DNA of 41,564 nucleotides, taken from assembly GCA_036258055.1 (NCBI GenBank), contig DATAEK010000013.1, positions 1 through 41,564 on the forward strand, in the 5' to 3' direction. Below are positions 15,682 through 24,188 of the stretch, in pieces; the stretch's first letter is position 1, and each line of letters opens with the position of its first letter. The position numbers were made by a program, and so were the translations under genes. Under the pieces are notes generated by a model that worked only from the letters and a program-made list of their open reading frames with translations, searched no databases and was not told the origin of the DNA. The DNA is from DATAEK01 sp036258055 (GTDB taxonomy: Bacteria > Acidobacteriota > Vicinamibacteria > Vicinamibacterales > 2-12-FULL-66-21).

Positions 15682-16545
15682 TTACTGCAAGGTCTCGGAG
15701 AGGAACTCGTCGAGGAGGCGTCCGGCGACCTCACCTCGGTAGTGTGCGGTCGATCGCATGTCGTCGATCGGCGCGATATCGGAGGCGAGCGCCGCTCGGA
15801 CCGCCGGGACCGAGACGTCGCCAAGTGCGCGGCCTTCGAGTGCGCGCTCGGCATTCCGGGCGCGAATGACGGCGGGCGCGACGCTTCCAAAAGCGAGGCG
15901 GATCTGATGGATCGTGCCGTCGGTGACGTCGGCTGCGGCAGCGAAACAGACCTTCGAAATCGCCTGTGCGCGCCTGGTGCCCACTTTGCGGTAGGACTCG
16001 ATCCAGTTGCTCCGGCCACGCGGCAGCCGCACGGCGCGAATCAGCTCAGTCGGACCGAGATCCATCTTCTTGTATCCGGTGTGGAACCGATCGTAGGGAA
16101 CAGCCCGGGAGCCCGATGACGAAATCAGCTCGATCTCGGCGTCGTAGGCGAGGAGTGCGGGCGGCGTGTCGGCAGCGGGTGACGCATTCGCGATGTTGCC
16201 GCCGATCGTGCCCCGATTCTGGGTCGCGATCCCGCCTGTTTCGCGCGCGGCTTCGCAAAGGAGCGGAAACTCCGTCTGCAAGAGCGGATGCCGGAGCACC
16301 TCGGAGTAAGTGGTCAGCGCACCGACGGTGACGGTGTTGGCGTCAACGGTGATGCCGCGAAGATCGTCGAGATGCCACAGGCTGATGAACCGCTTGTCGG
16401 TCAGCTTCCCCGCTTCCAGGAGCACCATCAGATCGGTGCCGCCGGCGAACGGATGCCACACGCCGGGCTCGCGTGCGAGCAGCTCGAGTACCCCGGCGAG
16501 CGTCGCCGGGGCACGTAGGTCGAACGCGGGGAGGTACGCTCTCAT
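15682..16545 (-). CDS. Molybdenum hydroxylase, FAD-binding subunit (XdhB/CoxM family)
   Basis: 287-aa FAD subunit of a three-part xanthine-dehydrogenase-family enzyme; it passes electrons from the iron-sulfur subunit to the acceptor. FAD motifs are FAGGTDLMVLLEAGKL near residue 33 and the TIGGNIANASPAADTPPALL block near residue 113. The C-terminal CO dehydrogenase flavoprotein domain is present and the length is normal. It is separated from its partner subunit genes by a structured repeat (16546-16745), and its ATG sits only 6 bp after the repeat's conserved AAACTGA end. The three subunits otherwise read as one minus-strand operon. Confidence 0.93.
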   Translation of the reverse strand: MRAYLPAFDLRAPATLAGVLELLAREPGVWHPFAGGTDLMVLLEAGKLTDKRFISLWHLDDLRGITVDANTVTVGALTTYSEVLRHPLLQTEFPLLCEAARETGGIATQNRGTIGGNIANASPAADTPPALLAYDAEIELISSSGSRAVPYDRFHTGYKKMDLGPTELIRAVRLPRGRSNWIESYRKVGTRRAQAISKVCFAAAADVTDGTIHQIRLAFGSVAPAVIRARNAERALEGRALGDVSVPAVRAALASDIAPIDDMRSTAHYRGEVAGRLLDEFLSETLQ

Positions 16546-16745
16546 TTTTCAGTTTGCCGCGGGGCCCCACCCCCGCATCCTCAGTGCGCGTGTGGCCCCA
16601 CCCCCACGCGCGGCGCTCGGCGACTGCGCGCCTCGCGCCGGCCGCAGGCGCTCTGCCAGCGCTCGTCCTTCAGCGCGTCTGGGGTCCCACCCCCAGCTCG
16701 CGCGTTCGCGCTCACTGCGGCTCAAAGCTGTTTGCTCGCGCCGCG
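16546..16745 (-). repeat. Structured G-box repeat, copy A
   Basis: About 200 bp, very similar to the reverse complement of 35977-36181. I estimate roughly 85% identity by eye, with a few short indels. Read on the minus strand it carries three GGGGGTGGG(G) boxes, each inside a hairpin. The middle box has arms at 16605-16611 and 16586-16592 (GCGCGTG/CACGCGC); the changed base pair in copy B keeps this stem. The end nearest 16546 (GCAAACTGAAAAATG) runs into the start codon of the FAD subunit gene. It splits the otherwise tight molybdenum hydroxylase operon and could be a transposed non-coding element or a leader RNA. Confidence 0.85.
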
Positions 16746-16763
16746 GGGTTGGGGCGACGGCGT

Positions 16764-17246
16764 TCATTTGACAGGCAATTCGACCGCCGCCTGCAGGACG
16801 GCGTCGAAGATCCGCATGTAGCCCGTGCATCGGCACAGGTTGCCCGCGAGCGCGACCCTGACATCCGCCTCGGTTGGTTCGGGGTTGTTCGCGAGCAGGT
16901 TCACCGCGGCGAGCACCATGCCGGGGGTGCAGATGCCGCACTGAGCGCCGCCGTGCGCGATGAACGACTGCTGGACCGCGTGCAGCACGTCGCCGCCGGC
17001 CACACCTTCGATCGTCGTGATCGCGACGCCCTGCGCGTGCAGGAGCGGCACGAGACAACTGTTGACGAGCTGTCCGTCGATCAGCACCGAACAGGCGCCG
17101 CATTCACCTTCGCCGCAGCCTTCTTTTGTGCCGGTGAGGCGGAGGTCGTGACGAAGCACGTCGAGAAGGCGGGCCATCGGGTGCCCTTCGATCGTCGTGT
17201 CCGTGCCGTTGACGCGGCAGCGGATGGTGATCGTCGGGTCAGCCAT
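16764..17246 (-). CDS. Molybdenum hydroxylase, [2Fe-2S] subunit (XdhC/CoxS family)
   Basis: 160-aa iron-sulfur subunit with two [2Fe-2S] clusters. The plant-ferredoxin-type cluster uses Cys44, Cys49, Cys52 and Cys64 (GCGEGECGACSVLIDG). The second uses Cys103, Cys106, Cys138 and Cys140 (QCGICTPGM and NLCRCTGY). The arrangement and length are those of a complete CoxS-like subunit. It overlaps the molybdopterin subunit gene by 8 bp, showing tight coupling, while the FAD subunit gene follows only after the repeat. Confidence 0.96.
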   Translation of the reverse strand: MADPTITIRCRVNGTDTTIEGHPMARLLDVLRHDLRLTGTKEGCGEGECGACSVLIDGQLVNSCLVPLLHAQGVAITTIEGVAGGDVLHAVQQSFIAHGGAQCGICTPGMVLAAVNLLANNPEPTEADVRVALAGNLCRCTGYMRIFDAVLQAAVELPVK

Positions 17247-19461
17247 GCGCGGCCTCTGAGAGTGCCATCAGCGTTTCGGGTGTCAGCGGCAGCGTCGTTG
17301 GATTGAGTCCGGTGGCGTGCGCGACGGCGTTGAAGATCGCCGGCGCCGCGCCATCCATCGGCAGCTCGCCGATACCTTTCGCACCCGCAGGTCCGTACGG
17401 GTACGGCCGCTCCTCGAACGCCACACGAATCGGCGGGAGATCCATCGACGTGGGCATGATGTAGTTCGTCATCTGGCCGTTGATCATCCGCCCTTCGCGC
17501 CAGACGACCTGCTCGTACAGGGCCCAGCCGATCCCCTGCGCGACGCCCCCTTCGATCTGACCGATCGCCAGCACGGGGTTGATCACTTTGCCGACTTCCT
17601 GGACTGCGACGAAGTCATCCACCCGCGTCTCGAACGTGATCGCGTCGACGGTGACCTCCGCGACATACACCGCCCAGGCGTAGGTGCCGTAGGCATCTCC
17701 CTGGTACTTCTGATCGTCCCATCGACGCCCGGGCGGCGGCTGATAGCGAGCGGTCGCCTTGAGCGGCCCGACAGTCGCGATGTAGTCGCGGCACGCAGAC
17801 TGAAACTCGTCGCTCGAGTAGGCAGCACCGATGAGTCCCGCGTCGACGAGCGTGCGGCGGAGCCCGATCGCTGCTGTCTCGACGAGCTTGCCGACGACCA
17901 TGCAGGTCCGCGATGCGACTGTCGGTCCGCTGTTGGGCACGAGCGACGTATCGGGCTGGACGACGTCGATGGCGTCATGAGGGAGGGCGAGAGCGTCCCC
18001 GGCAATCTGCGCGAAGATGGTGTTGGTCCCCTGACCGATCTCCGTCGCCGAGGTCAGGACCCTGATGCGGCCGTCAGGCACCGCTTCCACCGCCACCACC
18101 GAGGCGAGGTGATCTTCACCCGATCCGGTGAAGCCAGCGCCGTGCATGAACGCCGCAAAGCCGATCCCGCGTTTGGATCGCGACCGTCGATTAGCCTCCG
18201 AGAATTGCTTCCGTTTGGCCGAGTAGCCGGACATCTCGAGAGCACGATCGAGCAGACCGGACATGTCCACGGGTTCGTCGATGACCTGTCCAACGGCGGT
18301 GGTCTGGCCGCGTTGAATGAAGTTGCGGCGGCGAAACTCTTCGGGTGTGAGTCCGACGGTCGCCGACACGCGATCCATTTGCCGCTCGAGCGCGAAGATG
18401 CTCTGCGGAGCGCCGAAGCCTCGGAACGCGCCATGCGGCGGCGCATTGGTGGCAACGGCGCGGCCGCGGATTCTGACGTTGGGGCAAGAGTACGGTCCCG
18501 CCGCGTGAATCGTTCCTCGGGAGAGGACGACCGGTGAGAGCGTGCAGTACGCGCCGCCGTCGATCACAAAGTCGATGTCCATCGCGAGGAGGCGCCCCTC
18601 CGCATCGACGGCCGTTCGATGCCGGGTCCGCGACGGATGGCGCTTCGTCGTCGCGACCATGTCCTCCCCGCGGTCGTAAATCAGCTTCACCGGCCGGTGC
18701 GCCTTCCACGCGAGCAGCGCCGCGTGACCGGCGATCACGGACGGGTATTCTTCCTTCCCACCGAACCCGCCGCCGGTTTCCGTCTGGACGATGCGGATCT
18801 TGTCTGCCGGAATGCCGAAGAGCACCGCCAGCGCCGTGTGGATGTAGTACGGGCACTGCATCGAGCCCCACACGGTGACGCCGTCGATCGGATCACCAGT
18901 GGCGATCATTCCATTCGGCTCGATGTAGAGCTGCTCCTGCGCACCCGTTTCGTACACGCCTTCCACGATGTGCGCCGCGGAGGCCATCGCCGTATCCACG
19001 TCGCCGCGCTGGACCAGATAGCGCTTGAACACGTTGTCGGCACCCCAGATCACATCACGCGCCGCGAGCGAATCATCGATCGTGAGCACGGGTGGCTCCG
19101 GATTGACGTCAATCGTGACGTGACGGCGCGCTTCCTCGAGCAGGAAGCGATCGGGATGCGCCAGCAGCACCACGGGTTCTTCGGGGTGATTGACCCGGCC
19201 GTCAGCGAGATACGGCTGATCGCGCTCGATGAGGGCGACGCAGTTGACGCCCGGGATGTCACCCGCAGTGACAATCGTGAACTCATCCCACGGAATGCCA
19301 GGCCCGTACTTGACGTCGCGGATCACGCCGCGCGCGACGGGGCTTCGAACCGTCGTGCCATACAACATCCCGGGCACGACCAGGTCGTCCACGTAACGCG
19401 CCTGACCCGTGACCTTGGCGCGTCCTTCACGGCGGTAGACGGGGGAACCAATGGAGGGCAT
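17239..19461 (-). CDS. Molybdenum hydroxylase, molybdopterin-binding catalytic subunit (XdhA family)
   Basis: 740-aa catalytic subunit. The N-terminus (SPVYRREGRAKVTGQARYVDD) is the a/b hammerhead domain. Cofactor motifs include TGGGFGGKEEYP, GAFRGFGAPQ and GAKGIGE, with the base Glu699. The AYRCSFR loop of form I CO dehydrogenase is absent, so it is a general hydroxylase of the xanthine/aldehyde/heterocycle type; the substrate cannot be named. No separate chaperone (CoxI/XdhC-type) or CoxD gene is visible nearby. It is first in a minus-strand run that continues through the iron-sulfur and FAD subunits to the protease genes. Confidence 0.94.
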   Translation of the reverse strand: MPSIGSPVYRREGRAKVTGQARYVDDLVVPGMLYGTTVRSPVARGVIRDVKYGPGIPWDEFTIVTAGDIPGVNCVALIERDQPYLADGRVNHPEEPVVLLAHPDRFLLEEARRHVTIDVNPEPPVLTIDDSLAARDVIWGADNVFKRYLVQRGDVDTAMASAAHIVEGVYETGAQEQLYIEPNGMIATGDPIDGVTVWGSMQCPYYIHTALAVLFGIPADKIRIVQTETGGGFGGKEEYPSVIAGHAALLAWKAHRPVKLIYDRGEDMVATTKRHPSRTRHRTAVDAEGRLLAMDIDFVIDGGAYCTLSPVVLSRGTIHAAGPYSCPNVRIRGRAVATNAPPHGAFRGFGAPQSIFALERQMDRVSATVGLTPEEFRRRNFIQRGQTTAVGQVIDEPVDMSGLLDRALEMSGYSAKRKQFSEANRRSRSKRGIGFAAFMHGAGFTGSGEDHLASVVAVEAVPDGRIRVLTSATEIGQGTNTIFAQIAGDALALPHDAIDVVQPDTSLVPNSGPTVASRTCMVVGKLVETAAIGLRRTLVDAGLIGAAYSSDEFQSACRDYIATVGPLKATARYQPPPGRRWDDQKYQGDAYGTYAWAVYVAEVTVDAITFETRVDDFVAVQEVGKVINPVLAIGQIEGGVAQGIGWALYEQVVWREGRMINGQMTNYIMPTSMDLPPIRVAFEERPYPYGPAGAKGIGELPMDGAAPAIFNAVAHATGLNPTTLPLTPETLMALSEAAHG

Positions 19462-19494
19462 CGAGGGGCGATTATGACATCTGTCCGTGCCTGA

Positions 19495-19560
19495 GGTGCC
19501 TGGGTGCCTAAGGAGCCAGAGTGCCTCGGTGCGAAGGTGCCAAGGGCGCGAGGGTGCGCG
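19495..19560. repeat. 8-bp-period degenerate tandem array, copy 1
   Basis: About eight imperfect units of GGTGCCTG / GGTGCGAA / GGTGCCAA type fill most of the 102-bp gap between the MEDS gene stop and the start of the molybdopterin subunit. The same kind of array recurs at 41343-41408 in another intergenic gap. There are no spacers of constant length, so it is not CRISPR. It may affect promoter spacing of the molybdenum hydroxylase operon. Confidence 0.75.
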
Positions 19561-19563
19561 CGT

Positions 19564-20235
19564 TCAGATCTTGAGGCGCGCGTGGCGCAGCTCGGTAATC
19601 TTCCATTCAACCTTGTGCGGCTGCGCTGGTCTGCGCATGGCGATCCCGGGCGCTCTATAAAACGGATTCAACCGGTGATGTCCTTCGAGCAGAACGGATG
19701 AATGCGTCGTCAGTGCATGATCGAGCTGATGCGCGGGCACACGCCGGCGATCGTACTGGCACATCCCGGCGGCAGGAACCGACCGAAAGCGCTGATTCAG
19801 AAGTGCTTCGTACTCCACCAGCTGGGTTGATCCCGGGGGTCCCTCGACCAGCCACGACATGTCGCCACACGTGCGCAGGCCCAGGAATCCGCGATTCAAG
19901 GCCGATTCCACGGACTTGTTGAGGACACCGAGCACGCGGTCGGTATCAAAGCATCCATTGACCACGTACGTGTCGGCATGCGTCCTTTCGACCAGCGCCC
20001 CGTGACTGATCATTCGCTCGACGTCGATGCCGGCCGCGGTCAGAGCAGCGCGCAATTGTTCAAGCGCTGTCGGCGAGCGAGCACAGTAGACACATCGTTC
20101 GCCGCGACGCAATCCATCCGCCAGGTACTCGCTTGCCATGGCCCGCTGCTCTTCTTCGCTTTCGTACAACGCACAAACATGTTGATGCTGCCGGAAACGA
20201 TTCGACATCCCGCCATGCTGGGCGTGCGTCTCCAT
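19564..20235 (-). CDS. Stand-alone MEDS (DcmR-type) sensory domain protein
   Basis: 223-aa soluble protein. It opens like the MEDS domain of DcmR and of many sensor kinases and anti-sigma antagonists: HQHVCALYESEEEQRAMASE, then LRRGERCVYCARSP, HGALVERTHADTYV and FLGLRTCGDMSWL. The CVYC pair and the later Cys are candidates for metal or redox sensing. There is no kinase, HTH or PAS domain attached. A GGAGG ribosome site lies about 10 nt before the start at 20235. It is upstream of, and in the same direction as, the molybdenum hydroxylase operon, so a regulatory link is possible but unproven. Confidence 0.85.
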   Translation of the reverse strand: METHAQHGGMSNRFRQHQHVCALYESEEEQRAMASEYLADGLRRGERCVYCARSPTALEQLRAALTAAGIDVERMISHGALVERTHADTYVVNGCFDTDRVLGVLNKSVESALNRGFLGLRTCGDMSWLVEGPPGSTQLVEYEALLNQRFRSVPAAGMCQYDRRRVPAHQLDHALTTHSSVLLEGHHRLNPFYRAPGIAMRRPAQPHKVEWKITELRHARLKI

Positions 20236-20505
20236 GATTCCGTTGCCTCCGACGACCGGAAAGGAATTGGTCGAACCTGTCTACTACGACTGATAGTAGT
20301 CGTGTTGCCGAGTCAGTGCCAGCCGAATTCGCGCCTGCCACCGGAGCATCCAGGGGTTCGAGGGCATGGCATGGCAAATGGTGTATTTCGAAACCCACGT
20401 CCGAGAAATGGGCCGACTCGGGAGCTGTTTGGGCGTGCAGCTATCAGCTCGAGCCGATGGATCGAAGACGAACGAAGTTCGAGGAGTCAATGCAGCGGAT
20501 CGGAG
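20236..20505. other. Intergenic region upstream of the MEDS gene
   Basis: No convincing gene is seen here. It holds a perfect inverted repeat ACGACT / AGTCGT at 20286-20291 and 20298-20303, about 50-70 bp upstream of the MEDS start. On the minus strand the centre reads ACTACTATC, so TACTAT could be a -10 box inside an operator-like palindrome, but the matching -35 is poor. The rest is probably the promoter region of the MEDS gene. Confidence 0.35.
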
Positions 20506-20548
20506 GAAAAGGCAAAAGACGCCGCTGGAGCGCGAACGCCCCCAGCGG
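20506..20548 (-). terminator. Intrinsic terminator with UUCG loop after the zinc metallopeptidase gene
   Basis: On the minus strand, about 40 bp after the metallopeptidase stop, the hairpin at 20548-20522 has an 11-bp GC stem with one bulged G and a TTCG tetraloop. It is followed by CGTCTTTTGCCTTTTCC (20521-20505). A stable tetraloop hairpin plus two T-runs is the classical factor-independent terminator, and the best one in the window. Confidence 0.8.
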
Positions 20549-20587
20549 GGCGACGGCTGACCGCGAGAAGAGTTGCGGTTCGCGACG

Positions 20588-21457
20588 CTATGAACCACCG
20601 CCGAACGTGTTGCAGGCGTTCACGTCGCCGCTCTCGAGGCCGCGACGGAACCAGGTGACACGCTGTTCGGAGGATCCGTGCGTGAATCGATCGGGAGCCA
20701 CGCGCCCGGAGGACATGCGCTGCAGGCGATCGTCGCCGATGGATGCCGCCGCGTTGAGGCCCTCCTCGACGTCGCCGCGCTCGAGCTCGACCTTGCCCTG
20801 CACCGCGCGGCCGGACGCGGCCGCGTAGTGACCCCAGACGCCGGCGAAGCAATCCGCTTGCAGCTCGAGACGAACTGAGAGCGCGTTCTGTTGATCGGGT
20901 CGCGCAGATTGCGCGCGACGTACCTGCTCTTCGACCCCCAGCAGTCGCTGCACGTGATGACCCAGCTCGTGCGCGAGCACGTATGCCTGAGCAAAGTCGC
21001 CTGGCGCGCCAAGCTTGCTCTTGAGCTCGTCGAAGAATCCAAGATCAAGGTAGATCCGTTGATCGCCCGGACAGTAGAACGGGCCGGTGGCCGATTGCGC
21101 GAAACCGCACGCCGACTGGATCGCGTCGCGGAAGAGCACCGCGTGCGTGTCCTGGTACCGCGATCCCAGGACCTGCCGCCACGTCGCCTGGGCGTCGGTG
21201 AGGACAGCGTCGACCATGTCGACCATCCGCTCTTCACCAGGTGTTGCCGTCACGTTGCCCGAGGTCCCGACGGATGCCGACGGCGGCATGCTGCCGCCGT
21301 CAGTGCCGAGAAGGCTGAGAAAATCCACGCCGGTCGCCCAGCTCAGGACCAGCACGACGAGGAGCGCACCGATGCCCAGGCCGCCGGCGCGCATGCCCAT
21401 CCCCGACTGTCCCCGCATGTCCTCGATGTTGCCGCGATCGCCAGGCGTCCATTTCAT
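20588..21457 (-). CDS. Neutral zinc metallopeptidase (YpfJ family), membrane-anchored
   Basis: 289-aa protein with one membrane helix at about residues 25-45 and a long outer domain. The zinc site is HELGHH (His163, Glu164, His167 in YVLAHELGHHVQRL), with LELQADCFAGVWGHYA supplying the downstream region of the site. GPFYCPGDQRIYLDLGFF is the family's diagnostic block. The ATG at 21455-21457 is preceded by a strong GGAGGAGGAG ribosome site 7 nt away, which favours it over the longer frame starting at 21514. Peptidase activity of the family is predicted rather than well proven. A terminator follows its stop. Confidence 0.92.
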   Translation of the reverse strand: MKWTPGDRGNIEDMRGQSGMGMRAGGLGIGALLVVLVLSWATGVDFLSLLGTDGGSMPPSASVGTSGNVTATPGEERMVDMVDAVLTDAQATWRQVLGSRYQDTHAVLFRDAIQSACGFAQSATGPFYCPGDQRIYLDLGFFDELKSKLGAPGDFAQAYVLAHELGHHVQRLLGVEEQVRRAQSARPDQQNALSVRLELQADCFAGVWGHYAAASGRAVQGKVELERGDVEEGLNAAASIGDDRLQRMSSGRVAPDRFTHGSSEQRVTWFRRGLESGDVNACNTFGGGS

Positions 21458-21477
21458 GGCTAGCTCCTCCTCCTGGA

Positions 21478-21625
21478 CCGGGGGGACTTCGTCCCCCGGA
21501 CCCCCTTTCGGCATCGCTCGCGGGGCCCCGTCGCCCCGCTCCCGCCTCCGCTGCGCTACGGAGGCTCGCCGAAGTGCCTGCGGTGCGAAGGCGGCCGCTC
21601 CGGCGGGGCGCGCCTGTGGCGCGCC
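21478..21625. repeat. Cluster of GC hairpins
   Basis: Within 148 bp there are several short palindromes: CCGGGGGG-AC...GTCCCCCGG around a TTC loop (21478-21499), CGGGGCCCCG near 21521-21530, CCTCCG/CGGAGG (21545-21550, 21559-21564), and GGCGCGCC/GGCGCGCC separated by TGT (21607-21614, 21618-21625). No reading frame here resembles a gene. It occupies the gap between the MATE stop and the metallopeptidase start on the minus strand. It may be a composite palindromic repeat, a terminator or a small structured RNA. Confidence 0.6.
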
Positions 21626-21689
21626 TTGCCCTCATGCGGCCCGGCCAAACGGTACACAATTCTCGTTCCGAGCCGCATGACGGGTCAAT

Positions 21690-23168
21690 CTACTCCACCC
21701 GAATGGTGCGCCATTTACCCTGATGGAATCGCGCGGCGGACAGGACGCAGCGCGTGAGGTGGCCGAGCAGGATCGCTGTCCAGACCGTCTGCGGCTGAAG
21801 CCGTCCCATTGCTTGCATCGTGAACAGGATCCCGAGCGGCACGACAATCTGCGACGCGAGGGTGATGTAGAGCGGGCTTCGAGTGTCTCCGGTTCCCTGG
21901 AGCCCACCCGTGTAGGTCAGCGCGACGGTAATGAAGAGTCCTGACAGGCTGAGGAAACGAAGCAGCTGCGTGCCCAGTGCGACGACGGTGGGATCCTTCA
22001 GGCCGAAGATCGCGAGCAGATACTCAGGGACGATCAGGAACATCGCGCCGACAGTGGCCGCGACACAGAGACCGAACCGCGCGGCGATGTGCACGCCGCG
22101 CATGGCCCGCTCGGGTTTGCCCGCGCCGAGATTCTGGCCGGCGACGGCAGCCGCCGCACCCATGAGACCGACCGACGTCCAGGTGATCAGCGAGAAGAGC
22201 TCGGTGTAGCCCACCGCGTACGCGGCTTGCGCCTCCGCGCTGTGCTCGAGCGAACCGATGAACCGCAGGAGCAGCACGCCCGCGACGTTCATCGCCACAC
22301 CCTGAATCCCCGCAGGCAGGCCGAACCGGAACAGTGACCGGATGATCGTCCAGTCGGGCCGCCAGGCCATGCCCTTCGAGAAGTGCACGACGAGACGGCC
22401 GCGGAAGATCATCCACAGCGCGACCAAGGAGACGATGGTGCTCGCCGTAACCGTGCCGATTGCCGCACCGCGCGTGCCGAACCTCGGGATCGGTCCCCAA
22501 CCCGGAATGAGGATCACGTTGAAGCACATGTTGAGGATCGTCATCCAGATCCCGAGCCGCAGCGGCGTCCGCGCATCGCCGGCCGCACGCAGTGCGCCGC
22601 CGAGCATGAAGAAGAGCAGCATCCCGAGACTGAAGACGAACATCGTTCGCAGAAACGGGAGCGCTTCGGCACGGACGGCGGGTGTGGCGTGCACGAGCTC
22701 GAGCAGCCTCGGCGCCAGTACGTAACCAAGCGGTGCGAGGATGCCGACCGCAAGTACGACCGCCGTCAGGAACGCCTGATAGACCGTGCGGTTGACCTTC
22801 TCCGGCTGGTTGGCCCCCGCGAAACGCGCGACCAGGACACCCATTCCGGTGAAGAGCGAGCTGATGAAGACGATGACGACCAGAAAGATCTGCCAGCTCA
22901 CGCCGATGGCCGCATTGGCGGTGAAGCCGACGTAGTGGCCGACCATCGCGTGATCGATGATCCCCTGCAGTCCGCCAATGGCGTTCTGAAGGACCGTGGG
23001 CCACGCGATCTTCCAGACGGCGCGTGCGATCGGTCCCTCGACGATCGATCGATCCAGACGGCGGGCCGCGGCGCCGGACGCAGCCGCCGTCGCGGCAGGC
23101 GGAATGATCGTTCCCGCGGCTGGCGATGGATCCGCAGCGGGGGATATGGCTGCCGACGACTCGCTCAT
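21690..23168 (-). CDS. MATE family efflux transporter
   Basis: 492-aa, 12-helix exporter that uses a sodium or proton gradient to expel drugs or metabolites. MATE marks include IARAVWKIAWPTVLQNAIGGLQ at the first helix, the GVSWQIFLVV helix, FTGMGVLVARFAGANQPEKVN and MLGGALRAAGDARTPLRLG. A Pro/Ala-rich N-terminal tail of about 45 residues precedes helix 1. The ATG at 23166-23168 overlaps the stop of the VOC gene as ATGA and is preferred over the much longer open frame, whose upstream part is antisense to the VOC gene. Coupling suggests the VOC protein and exporter act together, perhaps in resistance to a small molecule. Confidence 0.94.
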   Translation of the reverse strand: MSESSAAISPAADPSPAAGTIIPPAATAAASGAAARRLDRSIVEGPIARAVWKIAWPTVLQNAIGGLQGIIDHAMVGHYVGFTANAAIGVSWQIFLVVIVFISSLFTGMGVLVARFAGANQPEKVNRTVYQAFLTAVVLAVGILAPLGYVLAPRLLELVHATPAVRAEALPFLRTMFVFSLGMLLFFMLGGALRAAGDARTPLRLGIWMTILNMCFNVILIPGWGPIPRFGTRGAAIGTVTASTIVSLVALWMIFRGRLVVHFSKGMAWRPDWTIIRSLFRFGLPAGIQGVAMNVAGVLLLRFIGSLEHSAEAQAAYAVGYTELFSLITWTSVGLMGAAAAVAGQNLGAGKPERAMRGVHIAARFGLCVAATVGAMFLIVPEYLLAIFGLKDPTVVALGTQLLRFLSLSGLFITVALTYTGGLQGTGDTRSPLYITLASQIVVPLGILFTMQAMGRLQPQTVWTAILLGHLTRCVLSAARFHQGKWRTIRVE

Positions 23169-24091
23169 CGCAAATCCTTGAGGATGCGCCGCACGTCGGC
23201 ATGAGCGAGGACGACAGCTGGCTGGCGCTGCAGCGCTTCGAAGTAGCGGCGCGCGAACCCGTCGCCGGTCTCCGACGCGGTGAGGAGACGCTCGACCTGT
23301 TCCACGAGCGTTTGCGCATCGGCGGATGTGGCGGGTGCGTCCTGTTCGACGGCCTGATCGATCCGGACGATCAACTCCGAGAGCGCGTGCAGCCAGGCGA
23401 ACCAGGGATCGTTGATCACCAGCTGCAGCAGGCCCGCATTCGATCCGACGCGCCCTCGGTCCATCTCGTACGCCGCGCGCGCATCGTCGAGCAGCACCTT
23501 GTGCAGGTGGAGCAGCCGGCCCCTGAGCGCCCGCAGGCGCTCGCGCTCGGTCTCGGTCATCAGCGCGTAGGCTGGGACGGCCGTTGCAGAAGCTTCGGCC
23601 GGCACTGACGACGCTGCAGCACGGAGCGCATCCAGATCGAGCCGCACCGTCCCCATGTTGAGCGAACCATTCGCACTCCGCGGCCACTCGTCACGCGGAC
23701 GGTCGACGTACAGCTCGAGGCCGTTCTGGTCCGGATCGCGCAGATAGAGCGCTTCGCTGACGCCGTGATCGCTCGCTCCGTCGAGCTGGATCCCCGCGCT
23801 GTCCAATCGCAGCAACGCGTCAGCAAGGGCCGCGCGGTTCGGATAGCGGACTGCGAAGTGGTAGAGACCTGTCGTGCCCGGTGGCGGCGGCGACCCACCC
23901 TGGCTTTCCCAGGTGTTCAGTCCGATGTGATGGTGGTAGCCGCCGGCACTGAGAAAGGCCGCCGAGTTACCCATCCGCTGCATGACCTCGAAGCCCAGCA
24001 CGCCCGAGTAGAACGCGATCGCCCGGTCGAGGTCGGCGACCTTGAGATGCACGTGGCCGATATCCACGTGCGAATCGAGCGGCTTCTGCAT
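23165..24091 (-). CDS. VOC (glyoxalase-fold) protein fused to a helical domain
   Basis: 308-aa two-domain protein. Residues 8-135 are a vicinal oxygen chelate module resembling extradiol dioxygenases: IGHVHLKVADLDRAIAFYSG, GYHHHIGLNTWES, GLYHFAVRYP and LYLRDPDQNGLELYVD, with His/His/Glu as likely metal ligands. Residues about 175-308 form an all-helical domain (RALRGRLLHLHKVLLDDARA, NDPWFAWLHALSELIVRIDQ) that I recognise as a family usually found alone. It overlaps the MATE gene by 4 bp. A shared resistance or catabolic role is inferred. Upstream, 97 bp separate it from a divergent gene. Confidence 0.85.
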   Translation of the reverse strand: MQKPLDSHVDIGHVHLKVADLDRAIAFYSGVLGFEVMQRMGNSAAFLSAGGYHHHIGLNTWESQGGSPPPPGTTGLYHFAVRYPNRAALADALLRLDSAGIQLDGASDHGVSEALYLRDPDQNGLELYVDRPRDEWPRSANGSLNMGTVRLDLDALRAAASSVPAEASATAVPAYALMTETERERLRALRGRLLHLHKVLLDDARAAYEMDRGRVGSNAGLLQLVINDPWFAWLHALSELIVRIDQAVEQDAPATSADAQTLVEQVERLLTASETGDGFARRYFEALQRQPAVVLAHADVRRILKDLR

Positions 24092-24188
24092 AGGCCATCA
24101 TCGCGCACGTTGTAGGGTGGAGATCAAGCGCACCTGCCGGCCTGCGAATGGTGGCGGTTTTGCAACCGCAATCCCCCGGGAGGGAAAG

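Noticed and set aside
17239..19461. Form I CO dehydrogenase (CoxL)
   Set aside because: The AYRCSFR active-site loop is absent; the subunit has GAFRGFGAPQ as in general xanthine-dehydrogenase-family enzymes.
19495..19560. CRISPR-like repeat array
   Set aside because: Units are 8 bp, degenerate and without spacers.
20355..20361. GGTTCGA resembling a tRNA T-arm
   Set aside because: No cloverleaf or acceptor stem can be drawn around it.
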